Shown: piece by piece, positions 40,901 through 49,815 of the stretch | Numbering within the stretch: the first letter of the stretch is position 1 | How the letters are laid out: every line of letters begins with the position of its first letter | Source of the DNA: a bacterium | Lineage (GTDB): Bacteria > Myxococcota_A > Bradymonadia > UBA7976 > UBA1532 | DNA length: 64,000 nucleotides | Assembly (NCBI GenBank): GCA_030427205.1 | Contig: JAUHXC010000039.1 | Coordinates: forward strand, 37,559 to 101,558 | Reading direction: 5' to 3' | Program-made: the position numbers and the translations under genes | The notes under the pieces: generated by a model | Told to the model about the DNA's origin: nothing | What the model saw: the letters and a program-made list of their open reading frames with translations, nothing else | Databases searched by the model: none

Positions 40901-43900
40901 GCTGCCCGACTACATGCTCCCGGGGGGCTTCGTCATCCTCGACCACATGCCGTTGACACCCAACGGCAAGATCGATCTCCAGGCCCTCGTCCGCATGCCG
41001 CCCGACAGCGCCTCGGCTCGCGACGCCGAGCCGCCCGCCACCGAGACCGAGCGGGCCATCGCCGCGGTCTGGTCGGCCGTACTCGGCGGCGCGGTGCTCG
41101 ACCGGCACGACAACTTCTTCCTGCTCGGCGGGCACTCGCTGCTGGCGACGCAGGTCGCCACGCGCCTCGGCGCCGAGCTGAAGCGACCGGTGCCCCTGCG
41201 GGCCGTGTTCGATCACCCGACCCTCGCAGCGTTCGCGGCCTGGATCGAGATGACCGCGCCCGCGAGCGCCGCTTCGAGCGTCGACGGCTTGCCCGCCCTT
41301 GCGCCTCGGCCCCGCCCGGTGAATCCGCCCCTGTCGTTCGCGCAGGAGCGGCTGTGGGTGCTCGACCGCTTCGAGACGACCCTGACCGCCTATGCGGTGC
41401 CGCTCGCGCTCAGGCTGTGCGGTCCGCTCGATCGAGGCGCGCTGGAGGCCGCGCTACAGATGTGGGTGGCGGGGCATGCGGCGCTGCGCACGACGTTCCC
41501 CGACAACGGTGGCCTGCCGAGCCAGCGCGTGGCCGAGAGCATGGCGCTCACCCTGGCCCATGACGATCTGACGGCCGCCGCTCGACCAGACGCCGCCCTG
41601 CTCGATGCGATCCGCGCGTCGGCATCGCAGCCCTTCGATCTGGCGAACGGCCCGCTCGCCCGCGCCACGCTGTTCACGCTGAGCGAACACGACCACGCCT
41701 TGCTCGTGAGCCTGCATCACATCGTCGCCGACGGCTGGTCGCTCGGTGTGCTGGCGCACGATCTGGACGCGGCCTATCGCGCCGCCGCCGCGGGCGAGCC
41801 CTGGATGCCGCCCGCTGGGTCGCTGGATCCCATCGACTACACCCTGTGGCAGCGCGAAGCCGCCGAGACCCAGACCTGGCAGGATTGGCTGGCGGCGTGG
41901 TGCCGCGATCTCGAGGGCGCACCGACGATGACCGAGTTGCCCACCGACCGCCCGCGCCCGGCCGTCCAAGAGACAGCCTGCGCGGCCGTGAACGTGGCGC
42001 TGGATGGCCAGCTGACCGAGGCCCTGGAGCGTCTGGCGGAGCAGCATGGCGCGAGCCTCTTCATGGTCGTGCTCGCGCTGTGGGCGACTCTGCTCGCACG
42101 CCACGGCGGCGGCGACGACATCGTCCTCGGCACGCCCATCGCCAACCGCCACCGCCCAGGTCTCGATGGGCTGGTGGCGTGCCTCGTCAACACTGTGCCG
42201 CTGCGGATCGCGGTGTCGGGAGACGCGTCCTTCGCCGACCTGCTCGCCACGGTCCGCGAGACTACGCTCGACGCCTACGCTCGGCAGGATGTGCCGGTCG
42301 AGCAGGTCCTCAACGCGCTCAGGATCGACCGTAGCCTGAGCCATGCCCCGCTGTTCCAGAGCATCGTCACGGTCGAGTATGCGCAGTCCCACCCCGCCGC
42401 CCGTTCGTATGCCCTGGGCGAATTGCGCGCCCGCTGGATCGACCTCGGTCGGGCCCACACCGACATGGATCTCAGCCTGGAGTTGATTCGCACCGACGAC
42501 GGTCTCGTGGGCTGGATCGACTATGCCACCGCGCTGTTCGACGCCACGACCGTCGAACGCCTGGCCGCGCGGCTGCACACGCTGGCGCGGGCCGCGGTGA
42601 AGGCGCCGACGCAGACAGTCGCCGCGCTGCCGATGCTGCCCGCAGCGGAGCGGGCGGCTGTGCTGTCGCTCGGCACACCCCAGCGCCTGCCGCCCGACGA
42701 CAGGACGATCCACGGGCTGATCGAGGCGCAGGTCGCCCGCACGCCCGAGGCGATCGCGGTCGTCGAAGCGACCCCCGGCGCGCCGCCCGACGCCTGTCGG
42801 ACGCTGACCTATGCCGAGCTCGACGCTCGGGCCGACCGCCTTGCGCGGCGATTGGTGGCGCTGCGGCCGGCCGGGCTCGGACCACAGCCAGACAGCCTCG
42901 ACAGCGCCGCCCTGAGGCCGCACCTCATCGGGATCTGCCTCGGCCGCTCGGCGGAGATGCTCGTGGCCATGCTCGGCGTGCTCAAAGCTGGCTTCGCCTA
43001 TGTGCCGGTGGACGCGACCTGGCCGTCGCAGCGGGTCGCGATGATCCTGGATGATGCCGACCCGTTCGCGGTGATCACCGAGCCCGGCCTGCTCGACGGC
43101 GCCGCGCTGGCCGAGCGAGCCGCAATCGAGATCGACGCCGATCCCGTAGACCCGGCTGCCGACAGGGGCAGCCCGCCTGCCGCGAGCCGACCGGAAGACG
43201 CGGCCTACATCATGTATACGTCCGGCTCGACCGGCCGCCCCAAGGGGGTGGTGGTCGAGCATCGCAACGTCGTGAGCTACACCCGGGGCTTCGTGGATCG
43301 GGTCGCGCTCGACGCCCAGGATCGAGCGCTGCAACACGGCACGCTGGCGTTCGACATCTGCATCGAGGAGATCATCCCCCCGCTCAGCGTCGGCGCCTCG
43401 GTGGTCATCTGCGTCGATCCGAGCGGGATCGAAGCGATCGTCGACGACGCGATCCGGCACCGGGTCACGATGGTCTGCACCACCCCGCTGCTGACCCAGT
43501 ACTTCGACAGCCGGGCGGACGAGCTGCGCGACATCCGGTTCCTGGCGAGCGGCGGCGATGTCCTGCATCCCGAAGAGGTCGAGTCACTGCTCGCCCGCGG
43601 GGTCGGCGTCTACAACTCGTTCGGACCGACGGAGACGACGGTGACGGCGACGAGCCACCGCGTGCAGCACGCGGCCGGCCCGCTGCCGATCGGTACGCCC
43701 CTCGCCAACGCCCGCGCCTTCGTGCTCGACGATCGCGGAGAGCTCCTGCCGCCCGGCGTGGCCGGCGAGCTGCACATCGGCGGGGGCGGGGTCGCCCGCG
43801 GCTATCTGGACCGGCCCGAGTTGACCGCGCAGCGCTTCGTCACGTGGACGGGCGCTGATCCAGAGGGCGAGCGGCTCTATCGGACCGGCGATCGCGCCCG

Positions 43901-45305
43901 TTGGCGGGCCGACGGCCTGCTCGAGTTCGTCGGCCGCATCGACCGCCAGGTGAAGATCCGGGGCTTCCGGGTGGAGCTCGGCGAGATCGAGGCCGTCCTG
44001 CTACGCCACGACGCCGTCGAGCAGGTCGCCGTCGTGACCGATCACGACGCGCTCCATCAGAAGCGTCTGGTGGCCTATGTCGTCGCCCCGGATACCGACC
44101 GGGGGGCGCTGCCGGCGGCGCTGCGGGTGTTCTTGCGCGAACACCTGCCGGTCTACATGATCCCGTCGGCGTTCGTGATCCTCGAACGCTTGCCGCTGAC
44201 ACCCACCGGCAAGATCGACCGCAAGGCTCTGCCTGCACCGAGCGAGGCAAGCGCGCCCCCGACCATGCACCGCCCGCGCAGCGCCACCGAGCAGGAGATC
44301 CTGACGATCTGGCGCAGCGCGCTCGGCACCGACGCGATCGACATCTTCGACAACTTCTTCGAACTCGGCGGGCACTCGTTGCTCGCCGTGCGTCTGATGG
44401 CCCAGATCGGCGAGGCCCACGGAACGGTCCTGCCACTCCAGGCGCTGTTTCGATATCCGACCGTCGCCGAGCTCGCGGCCCATGTGGACGAACGCACGCC
44501 GGGGCGGCCATGGTCGACGCTGGTCGCGCTGCAGCCCGAGGGCGACCGCGCGCCGCTCTTCTGCGTGCCGGGTGACGGTGGCAACGTCTTCTACTTCTAC
44601 CCGCTGGCTCGGTCCCTGGGACCCGACCAGCCGGTCTACGGCCTGGAGTCGCTCGGCCTCGATGGCAAGGCTGCACCCCACACGACGGTGGAGGCCGCCG
44701 CCGCCTATCACATCGAACAGATCAAGGCGCGCTGGCCGGTGGGCCCGTACCATCTCGCGGGTCACTCATTCGGCGGCTTGATCGCATTCGAGATGGCCCA
44801 GCAGCTCCATCGCGCGGGCCATGCGATGACATTGGCCGTGTTGGATACGCTGCCGCCCTCCATGCCGCTGCCCGTGGCATCCGAGGCAGAGCTGATCGTC
44901 ACCTTCGAGGGGCTCTTCGCGGAGGAGTACGGCGCCGAAGCCACCCTCACGGCCGAGGCGCTGGCACCCTTGTCGGTCGAAGGGCGACTCGAAGAGCTGA
45001 CCCGGGCCCTCCAGCGTATCGGTGCGTTGCCGATGGGTGCGGGCATCGGTCATGTTCGCACGATCTTCGAGGTCTTCCGCCTCAATACCCAGACGGTCTA
45101 CCGCCCCGAGCACCCGGCGCGTCTGCCCTTCGATCTCATCCTGGCGGAAGAAGCACCGGAGACCGAGCGCGCCACGATGGCTGCTGGCTGGGCGGAGATT
45201 GGGGCGGCGCGGGTGCATGTCGTTCCGGGCAGCCATACGACCATGACCTATCCGCCGCACGTCAGCACCCTGGCGGAGCGGCTGAAGGCCTGCCTGGGTG
45301 GGTGA
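37914..45305 (+). CDS. NRPS: TubC-like docking domain-C-A(beta-Ala predicted)-T-C-A-T-TE
   Basis: Docking FNVVEFLADLSARGDRLSLRGDQLQF; C1 HHIVSDF; A1 YTSGSTGRPKG with FVDSIWEIFGPL; T1 LGGHSLLATQ; C2 HHIVADGWS; A2 FDICIEEI...YNSFGPTE; T2 LGGHSLLAVR; TE GHSFGG. Alternative upstream ATG at 37854. Confidence 0.95.
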   Translation: MAASQFNVVEFLADLSARGDRLSLRGDQLQFATRASAPPAAIIETIRAHRGTLIEWLRLKQAQPQVYPMSAGQQGLWMAWRLDPQSPIYNLYLVARLQDGVTLGRVRGLMQALADRHPVLRARFDWPEGDAPRQYVDDGFRFEVQPVDGAGWTEAQVEAWIEREADRPFDLERGPVMRAALLEAHVAGAPRRLLHWTVHHIVSDFLTQEVLIDDLEALIRADGAADALERPALSHRDFVRWQADSMPAGDLARSWWRSQIAEWPPAAELPADLAAGDGPYRPGAFEFAFDAELTATVRGFAKAQRVSVFQVLLAAYQVVLARYTGRARFVVTTPTSLRHLSGWERTAGYMINPLCLALDVSGAPSTLELLERTRTRLGAAFEHQLFPFSEVLRLIQSAGADMPTFGFILDATRQSARAPSLFAEVLAVGQRGAPESVSLSMFDMDGDLGGAFSYDARRFVPDTMRRLAEALRMALRGMTAEPERPVSQVSLLDAAARGRILMDWSGRRAPAPAADHPQTLDTLFARQVARTPDTIALTECDDSGDGNTSITFAELDAWARALAWRLRTHGADRNTAIGVYANRSIATVAALLAVHKAGAAYLPLDPSYPKARLEYMLADSGAPLLITTAAMRGEAPTATGVTVIEIGEAPDDSADNVPSAAGPDDLAYIIYTSGSTGRPKGVEALHGATLNRLAWMWRAMPFAADDVCCQKTALSFVDSIWEIFGPLLQGVPSVILATRAVQDVPRFVETLAVHRVTRLVLVPSLLRAMLADGTGTPLGARLPHLRHWICSGESLPVELARAFGAQHSEARLINLYGSSEVAADVTWYDTGDLTPVGAQWPATVPIGRPIDGAWCYILDAARQPVPPGVEGELYVGGACLARGYRRRPMETAERFIGNPFAPGRLFRTGDRARWLPSGTPDARPEIGFLGRADTQVKIRGFRVDLTEVSAALVALPAVRQAVVQLREASTGPTLVACVSTATRTEPSTLRAALSRVLPDYMLPGGFVILDHMPLTPNGKIDLQALVRMPPDSASARDAEPPATETERAIAAVWSAVLGGAVLDRHDNFFLLGGHSLLATQVATRLGAELKRPVPLRAVFDHPTLAAFAAWIEMTAPASAASSVDGLPALAPRPRPVNPPLSFAQERLWVLDRFETTLTAYAVPLALRLCGPLDRGALEAALQMWVAGHAALRTTFPDNGGLPSQRVAESMALTLAHDDLTAAARPDAALLDAIRASASQPFDLANGPLARATLFTLSEHDHALLVSLHHIVADGWSLGVLAHDLDAAYRAAAAGEPWMPPAGSLDPIDYTLWQREAAETQTWQDWLAAWCRDLEGAPTMTELPTDRPRPAVQETACAAVNVALDGQLTEALERLAEQHGASLFMVVLALWATLLARHGGGDDIVLGTPIANRHRPGLDGLVACLVNTVPLRIAVSGDASFADLLATVRETTLDAYARQDVPVEQVLNALRIDRSLSHAPLFQSIVTVEYAQSHPAARSYALGELRARWIDLGRAHTDMDLSLELIRTDDGLVGWIDYATALFDATTVERLAARLHTLARAAVKAPTQTVAALPMLPAAERAAVLSLGTPQRLPPDDRTIHGLIEAQVARTPEAIAVVEATPGAPPDACRTLTYAELDARADRLARRLVALRPAGLGPQPDSLDSAALRPHLIGICLGRSAEMLVAMLGVLKAGFAYVPVDATWPSQRVAMILDDADPFAVITEPGLLDGAALAERAAIEIDADPVDPAADRGSPPAASRPEDAAYIMYTSGSTGRPKGVVVEHRNVVSYTRGFVDRVALDAQDRALQHGTLAFDICIEEIIPPLSVGASVVICVDPSGIEAIVDDAIRHRVTMVCTTPLLTQYFDSRADELRDIRFLASGGDVLHPEEVESLLARGVGVYNSFGPTETTVTATSHRVQHAAGPLPIGTPLANARAFVLDDRGELLPPGVAGELHIGGGGVARGYLDRPELTAQRFVTWTGADPEGERLYRTGDRARWRADGLLEFVGRIDRQVKIRGFRVELGEIEAVLLRHDAVEQVAVVTDHDALHQKRLVAYVVAPDTDRGALPAALRVFLREHLPVYMIPSAFVILERLPLTPTGKIDRKALPAPSEASAPPTMHRPRSATEQEILTIWRSALGTDAIDIFDNFFELGGHSLLAVRLMAQIGEAHGTVLPLQALFRYPTVAELAAHVDERTPGRPWSTLVALQPEGDRAPLFCVPGDGGNVFYFYPLARSLGPDQPVYGLESLGLDGKAAPHTTVEAAAAYHIEQIKARWPVGPYHLAGHSFGGLIAFEMAQQLHRAGHAMTLAVLDTLPPSMPLPVASEAELIVTFEGLFAEEYGAEATLTAEALAPLSVEGRLEELTRALQRIGALPMGAGIGHVRTIFEVFRLNTQTVYRPEHPARLPFDLILAEEAPETERATMAAGWAEIGAARVHVVPGSHTTMTYPPHVSTLAERLKACLGG

Positions 45306-45931
45306 CGGCCGGTGCAACCCCGAGCCGAGACCGATCGGTGAGGCGCGAGCGGGGTCAGGATGTGCTCGGCGAAGAGCGCCGAGTCGATCACGCCGTTGTA
45401 TCCGGGCGCCTCGCCGTCCGGCTCGCCGAAGATGAGCAAGCGCGTCTTGTCTCCAATTCGAGCCTTGCGCCCGTGACCCGCGAGATAGATGTAGACGTCG
45501 GCCTCGGTCGCGCCCGCTGGCGCCTTGTCGATGTCGGACGCAACCTCGGCCACGCTCTCCAGCAGGCTGCGCCATGTCGGCGGGCGGACTCCGAAGCTCG
45601 ACAGTCGGGCGCTCGCCGCGCGGTCGGGCTCGCCGTGGATGCGCATGCGCTCGGGGCTCAGCGCCTGAAAGAGCCGCGCCATGCGCACGAGATCGTCGTC
45701 GACCATCGGCAGGTCCGGCCGCGGGTTGCCGAGCGAGAACCACGAGCCCTCGACCGGCCCGTCGTGGGGGTAGCCGTAGAGGATCGCATAGACCGGCGGG
45801 CCTGGGGTGCGCTCGATCGGCGGGCAGACATCCTCGGCGTGCGCGAGCTGTGGGGCGAGCAGAGCGCAGCAGGCAAGCGATAGCAGCGCGCGGACCATGC
45901 GGGTTCCTCCGTTCGACGAAACACCGTCCAC
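45248..45931 (-). pseudogene. Truncated caspase-like (peptidase C14) exported protein, catalytic Cys region missing
   Basis: VYAILYGYPHDGPVEG...VYIYLAGHGRKARIGDKTRLLIFGE retains His motif; the C-terminal ~30 aa run antisense into the NRPS 3' end and look non-homologous. Confidence 0.55.
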
Positions 45932-45993
45932 GGGTGGCTAAGAGACGACGACCCCGATCTGACGGCGGGCATCCGCAGAAAGTGGTTTTTCTG

Positions 45994-46052
45994 AGCCTGC
46001 TGACCGTCGCTACGGGTGCACGAGCGCCTCGAAGTCGAGGCCCGTGGCCAGC
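45994..46052. repeat. 59-bp direct repeat, copy A (3' end of a truncated barrel-like gene)
   Basis: AGCCTGCTGACCgTCGCTACGGGTGCACGAGCGCCTCGAAGTCGAGGCCcGTgGCCAGC; 56/59 identical to 49199-49257 by eye. Confidence 0.85.
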
Positions 46053-46088
46053 GCCCGATGCGGCGTCGTACGCCTCGGGCCCGCGGCC

Positions 46089-49000
46089 CTACGTCGGGCT
46101 GCACACCCCGAATACATCACAGAACCGGTCATCGGGGCAGTCATCGTCGTGGGTGCAACCTTCGGTCGGCGCGCACGTCACCGCGGTGGCCCCCGGCAGC
46201 GCGCAGCCGGCGGGCAGGCCGGCCTCGGCGGCGGGGCGCAAGCGCTCGCGGGCCTCGTCGAGCACCATGCACGTGCGGGCCGGATCGGCGTCGAAGGCCA
46301 GGCAATCGGCCGCCTGCCAGCCGAGCGCGGGGCCGTGTCCGGCCTGGGCGCAGGCCATGTCGGCGCAGGCGCGCGGCGTATCACACGGGCTCGGCCCGCC
46401 GCACGGCTCGGCGCCGTAGCCCTGGTCGGGATCGAGCGGCACCGGCTCACCCGGCGGCGCGGCCGGCGGCACGAGGCCCCCGTTGACGAACCACGAGAGC
46501 AGGGCCTTCTCCCGGGGGGTGCGCTCGGCGAGGCCGGCGACGACGTCGGGCGACAGCAGCCAGATCTCGCCCTGGAACCGGGTGATGTAGCCCAGTGAGA
46601 TGCGGTCCCGCTCCCAGCCGCCCAGCCGCCTCATGTCGGTCAAAGGGCTCAAATCGGGCCCGCAGTCGCTCGCTTCGGGGGCCGGCTCGAAGTCGACCTC
46701 GGACCACAGCGGCGCGCTGTGCGACAACTGGAAGGCCGGCATCACGCTGGCCCCGCACTCGCCGAAGCGCGCCTCGGCGTCGATCTCGTCGGCGCCGGCC
46801 ATCTCGGTGAAGGTCACGGTGTGCACGACCGCGTCGGGGCCCAGGGCGACCACCCGCAGCCCGGCGCCGATCGCCCGGCGCCACGCCTCGCCGTCGCCCT
46901 CGAGCCGGCCGCCGGGCAGGACGAGCACTGCCCGGGCGGGGTGGGGCAGGACCGCGGTCGTGAGGTCGAGGCTGCACCCGTCCACGATCTCGAGCTGGCC
47001 CGCGCCGCCTTCGTTCAGCAGCGCGTCGAGGGCGGGGGTGCGCGCGCCGCACACCACCAGCCGGCCGCGCAGCGGCGCCCGGCAGCGATCCTCGTCACAG
47101 CCCCGCCCGCAGACGCGGGCCGTGGCGCGGGTCGGGTTGACCCCGTCGACGCTGCATCGGCCCTGCCGGCTCGCGAAGCACGTCTCCTCGCGAAGCTGCG
47201 AGCTGCACCGCGACAGCCCCAGCGAGTCGAAGAGCCCCAGCTGCTCGGGCTGGAAGCCGTCCCGATCGTCGGTGTCGCAATAGGTCCATTCGCTGCGCGG
47301 GATGCGGACCCGGAAGCCGAAGCTGTGGCGGCCGCCCGGCGGCACGTTGGCCCCGAGGTTCGACGGCCCGAACCCGTCGTACCCCGCCAGGCCCGGGTGA
47401 TCGGCGTCGTCCCAGCGCGCCACCGGCCGCAGGTCCTGCCAGAACCATTGCTCGACCCGGGGGTCGCTGCCGAGCGGGCCATGGCCGATCTGCACCTCGT
47501 AGCGCTCCGCGGTGTCGACCCCCGGGGTCAGGGTGGTGAAGCCCTCCTCGAAGACCGCGACCCGATTGTCGTTGACCCACTCCCCGGCGGCCCACGCCGT
47601 GGCGCGGTCCCGCTCCGCGAAGACGCAGCGGTCGACCGTCGGCCCTTCGAGGCAGGCGTTGGCCTCGCAGCCGAAGAAGCAGCTGCCGTCCCGCTCGATG
47701 CGCCCGTCGTCCCCGCAGACCGTCATATAGTGCGCGTCGCAGACATCGAGCGGCGCCCCCGGGGTGCACTCCGGGTAGCACGCGGTGCCGTCGGCGCACC
47801 CGAAGGCGCACGGCTCGAGCAGGTCGAAGCCCAGCCCGTGCTCGGCGCACTCGAGGAGCTCACCGTCGCGGCAGAATACGAAGCCGGGGTTGCATACGCA
47901 GACGTCGAACGTGCGCCGGATGTCCGAGAACGCCCCGTAGAGCCCGTCGCGATCCTCGGCGAAGAACGGCCCCGGAACGGCGGTGCCCCCCGCCTCGGCG
48001 ATCCGCCCGAGCAGCGCCCGGTTGGCGTCGGGGCCGATACCGACGGCGAACACATTCACCCCCCGAAGACGCAGGGCCTCGGTGGCGGCGATCACCGCCG
48101 CCTCGTCGGCGCAGGTCTCCTCGCCGTCGGTCACCAGGATGACCATCTCGCCCTCGTCGGGGTCGCCATACGCCCGGGACAGCCCGTCGAGCGCGGCGGC
48201 GATCGGCGTATCGCCGAAGCCCGCCGGCTCACCGAGGAAGAGCCGCGGGCCGAACTCCGGGGCCTGGATCCGGCCGGCGGCGCACTCGATCTGACTGTCG
48301 GGGAAGGTCCGCAGCCCGATGCGGATCCGCGGAGCCCACACCCCGACGAAGTCCTCGATGGCCTCGACGGTGGCGTCCCACTTGCCCTCGCGGGCCATGC
48401 TCGACGAGCGGTCGACGACGAAGATCAGCTCCGGCGCCGCGCAGAAGCCCGCGCAGCCCTCGCCCGGCCCCTCGCAGCTGCGGTCCTCGCCGCACGCGAT
48501 GCGGGCGCCCGGCGCGAGGCAGCCGGGCCGCTCGGGGTCGGGCACGCAGAGCCGGTAGGCGCGGCCGTCCGGATCACAGGCCGCGTCGAGCAGCGCGCCG
48601 CAGTCTTCGGGGCAATCGAGCACGCACGCGCCCGCGTCGCACCGCTCGGATGGCCCGCAGCCGCAATCGTCGGGGCAGTCGGCGCAGGTCTCGGGATCGG
48701 CGCAGACCCCGTCGCCACAGACGACCGCCGGCCCCATGTCGATCAGCAGCATGTCCGCTGGGCGCGCGTCGGCCGGGCCCATATCATCGACAGCCGCGTC
48801 GGCCGGGCCCGTATCGTCGACGGCGGCGTCGGCCGGGCCGGTATCGGCGACGGCGGCGTCGGCAGCGGCCATGTCTGCAGGCGCCGTATCGGTCAGCGTC
48901 GCGTCGACCGGGCCCGGGGCGGAGTCGGGGGCTGCATCGGCAGCAGGCGCCTCGACGTCTGGCGCGTGCCCGTCGGCCGCGGCCGCATCCCCCGGCTCGC

Positions 49001-49103
49001 CGTCGGCCGATCCCCCGCCTCCGGACACCGGCGTACAGCCGATGGCGAGCGTCACGAGGACACCGTGAAACATGAGCCGAGTGATCACTTGGCGACTGGT
49101 CAT
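46089..49103 (-). CDS. Large VWA-domain lipoprotein with Cys-rich regions
   Basis: Lipobox LVTLAIGC; VWA ELIFVVDRSSSMAREGKW...ILVTDGEETC; ADTGPADAAVDDTGPADAAVDDMGPADA repeats; start 49103 preferred. Confidence 0.8.
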   Translation of the reverse strand: MTSRQVITRLMFHGVLVTLAIGCTPVSGGGGSADGEPGDAAAADGHAPDVEAPAADAAPDSAPGPVDATLTDTAPADMAAADAAVADTGPADAAVDDTGPADAAVDDMGPADARPADMLLIDMGPAVVCGDGVCADPETCADCPDDCGCGPSERCDAGACVLDCPEDCGALLDAACDPDGRAYRLCVPDPERPGCLAPGARIACGEDRSCEGPGEGCAGFCAAPELIFVVDRSSSMAREGKWDATVEAIEDFVGVWAPRIRIGLRTFPDSQIECAAGRIQAPEFGPRLFLGEPAGFGDTPIAAALDGLSRAYGDPDEGEMVILVTDGEETCADEAAVIAATEALRLRGVNVFAVGIGPDANRALLGRIAEAGGTAVPGPFFAEDRDGLYGAFSDIRRTFDVCVCNPGFVFCRDGELLECAEHGLGFDLLEPCAFGCADGTACYPECTPGAPLDVCDAHYMTVCGDDGRIERDGSCFFGCEANACLEGPTVDRCVFAERDRATAWAAGEWVNDNRVAVFEEGFTTLTPGVDTAERYEVQIGHGPLGSDPRVEQWFWQDLRPVARWDDADHPGLAGYDGFGPSNLGANVPPGGRHSFGFRVRIPRSEWTYCDTDDRDGFQPEQLGLFDSLGLSRCSSQLREETCFASRQGRCSVDGVNPTRATARVCGRGCDEDRCRAPLRGRLVVCGARTPALDALLNEGGAGQLEIVDGCSLDLTTAVLPHPARAVLVLPGGRLEGDGEAWRRAIGAGLRVVALGPDAVVHTVTFTEMAGADEIDAEARFGECGASVMPAFQLSHSAPLWSEVDFEPAPEASDCGPDLSPLTDMRRLGGWERDRISLGYITRFQGEIWLLSPDVVAGLAERTPREKALLSWFVNGGLVPPAAPPGEPVPLDPDQGYGAEPCGGPSPCDTPRACADMACAQAGHGPALGWQAADCLAFDADPARTCMVLDEARERLRPAAEAGLPAGCALPGATAVTCAPTEGCTHDDDCPDDRFCDVFGVCSPT
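48770..48870 (-). repeat. In-frame tandem repeat encoding (V)DDTGPADAA units
   Basis: Repeated gtcggccgggcc(c/g)(g/a)tatc(g/a)tcgac block. Confidence 0.7.
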
Positions 49104-49198
49104 CGTCTGCCCTCCATCGGGTGCCCGCATACAGTGCAGGCTACTGCACAATGCATCCCCTTGGTAGCGGTTGTATGCCCGGGCGAACTGACCCGAAC

Positions 49199-49257
49199 AG
49201 CCTGCTGACCATCGCTACGGGTGCACGAGCGCCTCGAAGTCGAGGCCGGTAGCCAGC
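49199..49257. repeat. 59-bp direct repeat, copy B
   Basis: AGCCTGCTGACCaTCGCTACGGGTGCACGAGCGCCTCGAAGTCGAGGCCgGTaGCCAGC; contains the ...ATGLDFEALVHP stop-end of the barrel-like gene. Confidence 0.85.
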
Positions 49258-49736
49258 TTGAGCGTCGGCGCGAGCGAGCGCCCGGCACCGGCCGTACCGA
49301 CCTCTGCGTCGAGCCGCCAGCCCCAGCGGGAGTGGGTTCCGAAGGGCACGGTGATCGTACCGCGCAGCGCGACGTCATGGATCAGGATCCGCCGAGCCTC
49401 GGGTGGCCCGCTCTCGCCCCACATCTGATACAGGCCCGTGAGCACGCCGGCCGATAGATCGACGGTGCCCTCGTCGATCAGGCGTCCGTACCCGACTCGC
49501 CCGCCGATCCGGTGGCCGAGGATCGGGGGCGGTCCGGTCTCGGGTTCCGCGTTGTCCCCATGCAGCGTGGCGCGGGCACAGCTCGCCTCGAGCAGCAGGC
49601 GGTGGCGGCCATGCCCGACGCGCCCGAGGATGTCGATGTGCAGCCACGTCTCGGCCTCGTCGGCGCCCTCCACGTTGAAGGCCGTCGCGCCGCCCAGCGC
49701 CGCGGCGCCCAAGCTCACCGGCAGCGAGAATGTCAT
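49215..49736 (-). CDS. Outer-membrane/beta-barrel-like protein fragment, possibly 5'-truncated by the recombinase locus
   Basis: Alternating patterns ...RVGYGRLIDEGTVDLSAGVLTGLYQMWGESG...GTITVPFGTHSRWGWRLDAEVG...LKLATGLDFEALVHP; no signal peptide from the first good Met. Confidence 0.4.
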   Translation of the reverse strand: MTFSLPVSLGAAALGGATAFNVEGADEAETWLHIDILGRVGHGRHRLLLEASCARATLHGDNAEPETGPPPILGHRIGGRVGYGRLIDEGTVDLSAGVLTGLYQMWGESGPPEARRILIHDVALRGTITVPFGTHSRWGWRLDAEVGTAGAGRSLAPTLKLATGLDFEALVHP

Positions 49737-49815
49737 CGGCGGCTCGGCCCGCGCGCTGAGCGTCGGCTCCCGCGACATCATCGATGGCAACGGCTCCCAC
49801 GTCTTGGCCGCTTGA

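Noticed and set aside
46089-49151. Upstream start MCSSLHCMRAPDGG for the VWA protein
   Set aside because: Signal peptide and lipobox fit better from MTSRQVITR at 49103
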